Program-made: the position numbers and the translations under genes
The notes under the pieces: generated by a model
Told to the model about the DNA's origin: nothing
Database searches by the model: none
What the model saw: the letters and a program-made list of their open reading frames with translations, nothing else
Source of the DNA: Dendrocalamus latiflorus
Lineage: Eukaryota; Streptophyta; Magnoliopsida; Poales; Poaceae
Direction of reading: 5' to 3'
Assembly: GCA_017311315.1 (NCBI GenBank)
Contig: CM029672.1
Coordinates: forward strand, 9,466,463 to 9,530,462
DNA: 64,000 bases
Shown here: positions 56,529 through 64,000 of the stretch, one piece after another
Numbering within the stretch: position 1 is the stretch's first letter
How the letters are laid out: every line of letters starts with the position of its first letter

Positions 56529-57190
56529 TAGGGGTGGATATCAAGCCGACTCGGCTCGGCTCGGCTCGTGAAAGCTCGTTAGGGAGGAGGCTCGGCTCAG
56601 CTCGTTAAACTAACGAGCTAAAAGAGAAGCTCGGCTCGGCTCGTTAGGCTCGTTAGATGGAATATGCAAATTGACTTTTCTGAAAAGCTCGAGTTCGGCT
56701 CGTTAGGCTCATTAGGCTCGTTAGGTGGAATATGCAAATTGACTTTTCTCAAAAGCTCGAACTCGGCTCTTTAGGCTCGTTTTGACTTTTGAGTGTCTTT
56801 AACCTTTCTTTTTATTTTTCATATTTGTTTTTCTGAATGATAAGTTCTATGATTTCCTTTCCATATGTGAAATTAATAGAGAAAAGAGTAATATGTACTT
56901 TAATAATACCTCCCAGTGACAAAAGATGTGCGAAAATTGGCATGCATACATACATACTACTACTGCCATACTGAGCCGTTCACACGTGATGGGCCGGAGA
57001 CGCTGCCGAGCTGGGCCGACCGAGCCTACCGAGCCTAGCGAGCGGCTTGCGAGCCGGCTCGGCTCGGCTCGTTAACAGACCAAGCTAAAACCTAGGCTCG
57101 GCTCGACTCGTTTATGCCACGAGCCGAGCCGAGCCGAGCCTTCAACGAGCCGAGCTAGCTCACAAGCCTCGAGCTTTTTTTCCACCCCTA
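56529..57190. mobile_element. Non-autonomous hAT-type element (662 bp), GGCTCG-rich
   Basis: A perfect 8-bp duplication ACTGCAAG flanks it at 56521-56528 and 57191-57198. The termini TAGGGGTGGA and TCCACCCCTA are perfect 10-base inverted repeats. Subterminal regions are packed with GGCTCG/CGAGCC motifs on both sides, in opposite orientation, as expected for transposase-binding sites. It is non-coding. Its ends differ from the CAGGGGCGG group, so it is a separate family. Confidence 0.93.
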
Positions 57191-57198
57191 ACTGCAAG

Positions 57199-57659
57199 TG
57201 CTAGTATACTCATTGCTCGTCCATACTCGTTGCTCATCCTAGATGCGTAAGTACTTTAGAAGCTCCTCATCAATAATCAACTTAGGAAAAAAACCATATC
57301 CGAGCACAAATACAACAACACAAGGTCAAATACGTCAATCCACAACTCTCCTGCTTTCTTTTCCCAAATTTCCCACCGAAGCCTCCATTAAAATATCAAC
57401 ACAAAAAAGTCTTCTTCTCTCTCTCCGTGTCCGCTCCAATGCCGTTGCCTCTCACCTCCTCTTCCTCTTAAAATTTCTCCGGCCTCCCCGAACCAAACCC
57501 TAGCGCTCCCCAATCGCACCGAGGCGTCCCGGAATCCGCCCAGCTCGAGCCAGATTCGCTCGGGTGCCGACCAATTCGGCGGTTTATTGGGCCAATAAAT
57601 CCCGCGGGGGGGGGGGGGGGGGGGTTATTGGGGCATGGTCGCCTGATCGCGTCCGGCCG
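57199..57659 (+). promoter_or_regulatory. 5' flank and leader of the VTT-domain gene
   Basis: A pyrimidine-rich leader with CTCTCTCTCCGTG and AACCCTAG-like motifs, typical of plant 5' regions, precedes a run of 19 G at 57606-57624. The transcription start cannot be fixed. Confidence 0.4.
57606..57624 (+). repeat. G19 homopolymer in the leader of the VTT-domain gene
   Basis: Nineteen consecutive G, 36 bases before the chosen ATG. An upstream ATG at 57564 is in frame with the main coding sequence through this run, which then encodes Gly residues. Any change in run length would break or restore that frame. Confidence 0.95.
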
Positions 57660-60600
57660 ATGGGGATGACGGGGGCCGCCAATGGCGGCGCCGGTGGCGG
57701 GCGCGGCGAGTATGTGAGGATCCCGGAGGAGGTTGAGGTGGTCAAGGAGGCGGTGTGGGCGGAGTGCCCGAAGGTGCTGCGGTGGCGCGCGATCCGGTGG
57801 TGGGCGAAGGTCGCCGTGCTCGGGATCTTCCTCGCCGGCGCCGTCGCGGCCGCCGTCGTGTTCTTGGGGCCCCTCGTCATTAAAAAGGTGCGACCTCTTT
57901 GTCCACCTCTCCCTCTTGAGGGGTTTCTTGCGACGCGGATTACACGGAAATTCGTCACGGATGCTAGATTTTTCGTTCTTTCTTGTTTCTTGCTCATGCT
58001 GTTTCTGTAGAATCGTTACCTGCGACGCGATTTGCATTAGAAATTTTGCATATTTCCTATCTCATGTGTTTCCTATTGGTATTATCTCATATTTGTTGAT
58101 ATTTTTGGTTTGTGCTGTTCAATCCTTTGAATTGGGTACAAATATTTTCCCTGGTTTATTGTCATGTCCCCCTTTTGTGGCTAGTTGAATAGGAACAAGT
58201 TAGATGCTTAATATATCTTTGCCATCATATAGACTTGAGGGAGATGTTATTGTGGTTGGTGTTTTTGATTGGCCCGTTAGTTCTATATATTATAGTGTGC
58301 TCCAGGATGCGAATTAATAGCAGAATATGGAATATCGATAGATTTTCTAAAAAATTATGGAGATGGCTGGATGAAATGGGGATGTCGCTGTTCAATGAGC
58401 GGATTAAGCATTGCTCCCATGTGCAATATTGGAAAAATGCTTTGCCAGTGAACGAAGGTCTTCAGCTAATACCAGCCAATGCTTGTCGTTGGTATGCAGG
58501 CCCCGTGTAGGGACCTTGGGGTCTGCACGCTTGGTGCTTCGGTGGTGTAGTTGATTTCACTATAAGTCGGATGGGCAGGAATAATCTTGCAAGGCAATTG
58601 GTTCCTGATATTTTGGTCATCGAGACGCTGAACTGTTAATCTCAATAGTGTGGGAAAACATGTTTACAATTTTCTTCGTAACCTTAAATCAATCCACCTC
58701 TTCCAAAAGCATACCAACAACGGCACATGGAATAGACACCCATAAAGAAGTACATCTTGTGCTGGCGTTTGGGCCCTGGACCCGCCTATTAGTGTTACTT
58801 GAAAGCAAACTCTATTGGCAAATCTGTTGCTTCAAGTAGTTGAATTGAAAATATTTTTTCCATGGTCCTGTTCTGGGCTAGTTCAGGAGGAATACATTAG
58901 ATGTTGAATTTAATTTTGCCACTATACTTGGGCTGGATGACGAGGTTGTTGCCGTTGGTGATATAGCTGGCTGTTTTTTTAATTATATGTGTTTAAGGAT
59001 CTCAGCTCATAGCAGAATGGAATATTAGGAGATCCCTTCATGGAATCAGTTTTAGAGATGGCTGGATTGAATGGGGATGTCTGTTGAATGAGCGAATTTT
59101 GCTAAGTTTTTCACTTAATGCCAGCCATGGCTGTGGCTGTGACATAGACATGGGCCAACAAGTGGGGTCTCATGCCTGGTGCTCTGTTGGTGTAGGTGCC
59201 TTCGCTGAAAGGTGAATTGATAGGAATAATCTGACAGTGCTATCGGTTCTTGATATTTTGTTTTTTTAAGAAGTTTTGAGTTGTTCTAAACAGCATGGAG
59301 AAAATTTGTTTACAACTGTGTCCATAACCTATAATTAAATTAACCAACCCCTTCCAAAAGTTTACAACATAAGGTCAGGCCAGAATCGTCAGATAAACAG
59401 CATATGCGGAGCAGCACATGGAACGATCACATATAAGTACAGCTTGTGCTGGCATTTGGACCCTTGGTGTTACTTGAAAGCAAACTATGTGGGCAAGCAT
59501 TTTCCCCAGAAGTTGCTAATCATAAGCACAAGGCCACACTGCCTGTTCAACTTTAACATCTCTGGCTGAATCAACCTGAAAAGTACCAATTTTCGCACCG
59601 TTGCATAGACTGATTGGCTCCTAGTTGCATCATGATCTTAAACATTTTTGTAGCCCCCTTGAATAGACTTGTTACTTATGTTTCTACTGCTTTTGATGCG
59701 GAGATATCCTGAAAGTCTGCTCTTGTTTTCTTGCTAACCTTGTTTTGCATGTTGCCGTCATTGACAGGTGGTTGCGCCAATTATTTACTGGGAGTCAACA
59801 ACTTTGAGCAGACCAGTTATTGCTCTAATATGTTTCGGCGCAATCGCTTTTTTCCCAAGTGTATTGCTGCCTTCTTCTCCCTTCATGTGGATTGCAGGGA
59901 TGACCTTTGGATATTTCTATGGCTTTTTGATAATTACAGCAGCGATGAGTATAGGCATGTCATTGCCATTTTTTATAGGGTCTGTGTTTCATTGTAGGAT
60001 ACACGTGAGTCTTTTACTGCCATCTCGTCCTGCTCATGTTTCATCCAGATAGTAAATAAAACCAGTTAGCGAGTTTCTTGTTTTTTAAGCTTGTGATTGA
60101 TGGTTGTCCTGCAGAGATGGCTGGAAAAGTGGCCGAAGAAAGCAGCTTTTGTCAGACTGGCTGGTGAAGGAGATTGGTTCCATCAATTTAGGGCTGTTGC
60201 TTTACTTAGGATTTCTCCGTTTCCATACATAGTTTTTAACTATGCTTCTGTGGCTACAAATGTCAAATATGGTCCATATATAGCTGGTTCAATGGCTGGA
60301 ACCGTACATGAAACCTTCCTTGCTATATACAGGTTTGTATCTCTTGCATGGCTCCTTTTTTCCTCTCTTTTGATGCTATGAATCATCAATAACTCTCATA
60401 CTGTCTTATTCAGTTATTCCTGCTTTTGCATCGAGCATGCCTGGTAACCATTCAGGTGTAGTGGTGTGGTTAGAGCATACAACTTGAATGTATTGCAAAC
60501 AATTTATAGCATGCAAGCCAAGATATTGGCAATATTGCTTTTTTTACATAATAACATTTTTTCATGCAGTCATTTATTTGCTTTTTATGCCATTATCAGT

Positions 60601-61614
60601 AACTGTTAAGTGAGACGGGACATCTTTGGTTTGACAATTTGCTGCATGTTATATCACTGGAATGCCCTTGTTTAGGACATATTTCTGAACATTAAGAATA
60701 TTTTATTTGAAGCTTAGATGCAGTGGCATGCATGAAACTTGGATCATGATACACGAGTTATTCCTTTCTGTTTCAAATCTAAGTATAAACTCAGTAGTTT
60801 AGACATCATGTATGAGCTTCTGTTAAGACATCTGCTTTGGGAGTTTTGCCCACCTTTGTTAAGAAGAGCATGGAAACTTGGCCTGCACCCAGCAGCAGTA
60901 CGGCAAACGATCTTTCATCTAGTTCTAATCTTTCAGGCAAGCCATCTATTTCTAGTCTTTAAGGCAGCACAATCCATTGTTTGAGCCTGCGGAGCCCGAT
61001 TTTCCACCTGGATTCTGAGTTTTCTGGTCTTGATGGGGGAAATTAGATTTGTATTTTAAGCATTATATGTGAAAGCAAAGTAGTCGTGCTAATGATTTTT
61101 AGCAGCTTCAGAATCTATGGCCCCGTTTGGCACAGCTCTAGCTCCGAGATCTATGCTGGATCTGTAGTTTGTTGATTAAATTAAAGTGATTTAAATATTT
61201 TTATTTAATATATAATATAAATGAAATGAGTCATGTAAATGCACTTAACATGCCTACAACTCTAGATCCAGGATTTCCTAGAGCTACAGATGACCAGCTC
61301 TAGAAAATCTACAGATTTTCTAGAGCTAGAGCTCTGCCAAACGGGGCCTATATATCATGTTCTGTACATTTAGACCTGCCCTCTACTCATTATCTAGTGT
61401 CATAGGGAGGAATGAACTTTATCAATTTTGTGATAACAGTGGGAAACTTCTTCAAAGCTTGGCTGTAGCAACTAGCCAAGGGTCTTTCTTGTCAGTGGAG
61501 CAGATAATCTACAATGGAATTGGCTTTTCAGTGGCTGCAGTTTCTACTGCTGCAATAACTATTTATGCTAAGAAAGCGCTTCAAAAACTCCAAGCAGAGG
61601 ATGAGCTGTGTTGA
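57660..61614 (+). CDS. VTT/SNARE-associated (TMEM64/DedA-like) membrane protein, four exons
   Basis: This is a member of the SNARE-associated Golgi/VTT family of multi-span endomembrane proteins, whose animal relatives act as lipid scramblases. The plant role is not well defined. Exons: 57660-57887, 59768-60004, 60115-60332 and 61440-61614, totalling 858 nt (285 residues). All introns are GT-AG and in phase. Exon 1 encodes MGMTGAANGG..GEYVRIPEE and the first span. Exon 2 carries the hallmark re-entrant region (FFPSVLLPSSPFMWIAGM, GYFYGFLIITAAMSIG). Exon 3 has RWLEKWPKKAAFVRLAGEG and the conserved R-SPFPYIVFNYA motif. Exon 4 has SGKLLQSLAV, a last span and a tail ending EDELC. The start at 57660 is chosen because the upstream ATG at 57564 depends on a G19 run. 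The gene appears intact and closely matches Arabidopsis At1g12450-type proteins from memory. Confidence 0.9.
58147..59500 (+). repeat. Tandem duplication of about 650-700 bp within intron 1 of the VTT-domain gene
   Basis: Copy A (about 58147-58850) and copy B (about 58851-59500) share ordered blocks. These include AGCAGAATATGGAATAT / AGCAGAATGGAATAT, GAGATGGCTGGATGAAATGG / GAGATGGCTGGATTGAATGG, GGGGATGTC, GGAATAATCT, TCCTGATATTTTG / TCTTGATATTTTG, ACCTCTTCCAAAAG / CCCTTCCAAAAG, and AGTACATCTTGTGCTGGC / AGTACAGCTTGTGCTGGC. The copies are diverged and non-coding. Confidence 0.85.
61119..61348. mobile_element. MITE (230 bp) in intron 3 of the VTT-domain gene
   Basis: The termini GGCCCCGTTTGGCACAGCTC and GAGCTCTGCCAAACGGGGCC form inverted repeats with one extra base. 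TAT precedes and follows the element, which could be a 3-bp duplication as in PIF/Harbinger (Tourist) MITEs. It is non-coding, with GAGCTAGAGCT motifs repeated near the right end. Confidence 0.8.
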
Positions 61615-62399
61615 GCACAGTAGATCCGTGCACCGGATCAACTCTTGATGCTAGTTTCCCTTCAGGTGTAATACATACAGTGGCTACTAATCTGGTTTCT
61701 AGTGTCTACTATCTGACTACATTCATCTGAGGGTGCTGCACCAACTGTAAAGAAAATAGAGAACCAGAAACACTTCCTTTTTTCTCTCCTTTTTTCTCCT
61801 TTTGTATTCTTTAGAGAGAACTGCAAACTACAACTTTGTCGATGTATTGAAGGAAGGTCTGTGCAATGTAAATTCGTAAGATGCTACTTCTCAAGTGCAA
61901 ACATTCTGTTTGTTTTCACGAAGGTGTTTCTAAGGGCTGGGTCTCATTTAAACCTTAAGACCGACATTTTAATGTATATAACCCAAGAGATCTTAAGATG
62001 GTCCCACTCGGCAGATAAAGAAAAATTGTATTTTAATGCTTGTGGTCAGATCTTTAGCTTAAGGACCAGCCTCAAGTCTTTTTTGCTTATAGCCTGCTTA
62101 AGGTCACCCCTGTAATGTATAAGGTTGACCTTAAGGTGGCTTAAGACCCTCTATTTTCATATACTACAGATACCCTAAGTAGAACAAATGTGCATTGTTG
62201 GATGACGGTAGAATCAATATCCATAGCTAGGCCAGTTACCGAGCTCGAGTGAGTCTGCCTACCTAAGCTAAGCCCGGTACAAGTTTGAGCTGAGCTTGGG
62301 TTGCGGGTCTAAGAAGTGAATGCAACTTTCACATGCATAAGTTTTCCACAGTGAGAACGAAAAAATTATCATTAGTTCACAAATCACAATCACAAATCT
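61615..62399. other. 3' flank of the VTT-domain gene
   Basis: Contains the 3' untranslated region and, at about 61930-62170, a stretch with repeated CTTAAG-containing motifs (AACCTTAAGACC, GACCTTAAGGTGGC) that may be a degraded MITE. There is no gene. Confidence 0.4.
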
Positions 62400-63739
62400 T
62401 TTTCACAGCCAACAGCAAGAAACATTTCACTTATGCACAAGATTCAATATCTACGAGTAATACCATATGAAATGAATCAACAGCTAGCTAAGAATAGCCC
62501 AATTAACAATGCAAATCCACCAATTTTCTGCGGTTCACATAAACAAAAGAAGAGGAGAGGTGAGATGAATAGTTCATACTCAGTTCTAGGAGTTGGCGAT
62601 GGAGGAGAAGGGTGTCGGTGTCTCGGCATGAGGAAGAGAAGGCTGTTAGCGTGCGACGGCGGAGGAGAAGCGTCATCGTCGCCACTTGGCAGTGGAGCTT
62701 AATGGTCACCGTCGACGCTTGGCAGTGGATAAGGAGAGGCGTCAGTGGCGACTTGAATACCATTCCACTGACCACGGCACTTCGACTACAAAGGTCTTGG
62801 TCCTACCGCAATTTCGGTCGTACCACTCACACAAAGCCTGTACTGCCGGTCTTCGACCACGAAGGTTTTCTGAGCGCCAAGCGGTACTACAACTTACGAC
62901 CACCGATTATCAACCAGGTTATGTAGATATCTGACTACCGATTGGGTATAGTAGCTTATGACTATGACCAGGAACAGTAACTTACGATTATCGGCTATCG
63001 ACTATCGATCGGTATTGTAACTTACGACTTACAATTGATCTCGTTTTATTCTATTGCCCTGTTATTATTGTGTTGTCGTCGTCGTACTCGAAGAACAAAG
63101 AAGTCCCGAGAACTCGAAAAGCTTTGAGTTTGACTAACAGAGCCGGGTGGATGGTCAAAGTTCAACTTTGAGTGAGAAGTCGAAGAGTCTCAGACGGTAT
63201 TCGAGAAGCAGAGGAGATTTGGACAACATTCGAGAGGTATTGCGAAGGATTAGAACGAGGAGTAGTCGGAGATTTCGAGTGCAAGAGTGGTTAGTCGGAG
63301 GTCCTGGGGTACGCAACGTTCGAAGGTTGCGGTGGCAGAAACTAACACTCCTTATATAGTACAGATGGTCGTGTAAATTTTCAGTGTGTTATCTTCTCTA
63401 GATTTTTCAAAAAAAATTTGAGAAGACTTCTTGTCGAATTTAATTATATTTATCTGATTTATATAGTTTCAGAACTTACTTCGATATTTATTTTTTAGTG
63501 CCACAATTTATAATCATGGCCTTTCTAAGATGGTTTTCACCATGAGTTTTCTCATGCCAACTTTTAATCATGTTTTGTTTTTATAACTTGATCTAAATTT
63601 TTTATTTGCATTACATACACTTTTGAAATTTAAACTTTTCAAAGAAACTCTGATAAAAAGGCAAGGAAACAAAAATGCATTCAAAAAATTTAAAATTTTT
63701 CTTATTTTTGCATGCCCTAGAATTTGGGATGTTATACTA
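62400..63739 (-). mobile_element. LTR-like sequence, minus orientation, left limit unknown
   Basis: The right end reads, on the minus strand, TATAACATCCCAAATTCTAG, which resembles the TGTAACATCCC start of many plant gypsy LTRs. It abuts a copia gag fragment at about 63740. I could not find the other terminus or a target-site duplication, so the extent is a guess. The GC-balanced part at 62600-63360 contains no recognisable gene. Confidence 0.4.
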
Positions 63740-64000
63740 TGTGACTACCATGAGGGTTCCATTGCCATTAAGGAAGTACGTCGAAATCAATTCAAGAAGG
63801 AATATCAAAAGTTTGGGATGAGATGTGGAGAATCTGTGGATGAGTTCTTCTCTCGTTTTCACAAGATTCTTAGCAACTTGTGTGCTGTTGGTGTGATATT
63901 TTTTGACTTTGACAATACATGGCAAGTGCTTGGAGCCTTGGACATATCAATTTGGAAAATGAAGGTCATGTTCATCAATGACACTGCTGTCATGAGTAAG
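63740..64000 (+). pseudogene. Copia gag (UBN2-type) fragment running off the window
   Basis: The open frame CDYHEGSIAIKEVRRNQFKK..., with ESVDEFFSRFHKILSNL and LGALDISIWKMKV, is typical of copia gag (UBN2) proteins, where a helix of the form VDEYxxRF precedes the GLP-type segment. It begins abruptly next to the LTR-like sequence with no start codon. It is therefore a 5'-truncated piece of a retrotransposon that may continue beyond the window. Confidence 0.7.

Noticed and set aside
62503..62934. Frames of 82-104 residues on both strands
   Set aside because: They lie in LTR-like sequence in different phases and have no domain.

Overview
The window is nuclear DNA of a flowering plant, almost certainly a grass. 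Spliced genes start with very GC-rich first exons and become AT-rich along their length, as is typical of Poaceae. Introns have GT-AG borders. Most of the sequence is nested plant transposable elements: gypsy, copia, hAT, MITE and SINE. I cannot name the species.

Two genes look intact. On the minus strand at 21068-25994 a seven-exon DHHC protein S-acyltransferase of about 311 residues can be assembled with every splice phase consistent. On the plus strand at 57660-61614 a four-exon VTT/SNARE-associated (TMEM64/DedA-like) membrane protein of about 285 residues can be assembled in the same way. Three gene relics are visible. One is a CURT1B (PSI-P)-like gene at 6765-9692, minus strand, lacking its first exon and split by a hAT element. 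The second is the last exon of a PYG7-like chloroplast TPR protein at 10539-10817, minus strand. The third is exons 1-3 of an XBAT34/35-like ankyrin gene at 19382-20431, plus strand, carried inside a hAT-type element (a Pack-hAT).

Region by region: 0-2 kb is the 3' part of a gypsy LTR. 2-6.7 kb is intergenic with a MITE. 6.7-12.6 kb holds the CURT1B and PYG7 relics and a tandem duplication of about 470 bp. 13-20.6 kb holds three hAT-type elements and a 2.6 kb solo gypsy LTR. 21-26 kb is the acyltransferase gene with a SINE in intron 5. 26.8-38.1 kb is a very young, gag-only gypsy element with 3,597-bp LTRs. 39.9-47.4 kb is a young full-length copia element with intact gag and pol. 47.6-49.6 kb is a MITE split by a 1.7 kb solo LTR that carries a palindrome array. 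50-57 kb is repeat-rich DNA with microsatellites, a dead copia fragment and two hAT-type elements. 57.7-61.6 kb is the VTT-domain gene. The last 2 kb is LTR-like DNA followed by a copia gag fragment running off the edge.

I see no operon-like cooperation. The coherent story is transposition history: target-site duplications were found for ten elements, two nested insertions can be ordered, and one hAT element has captured a multi-exon gene fragment. Exon models were derived by eye from splice consensus and family resemblance.
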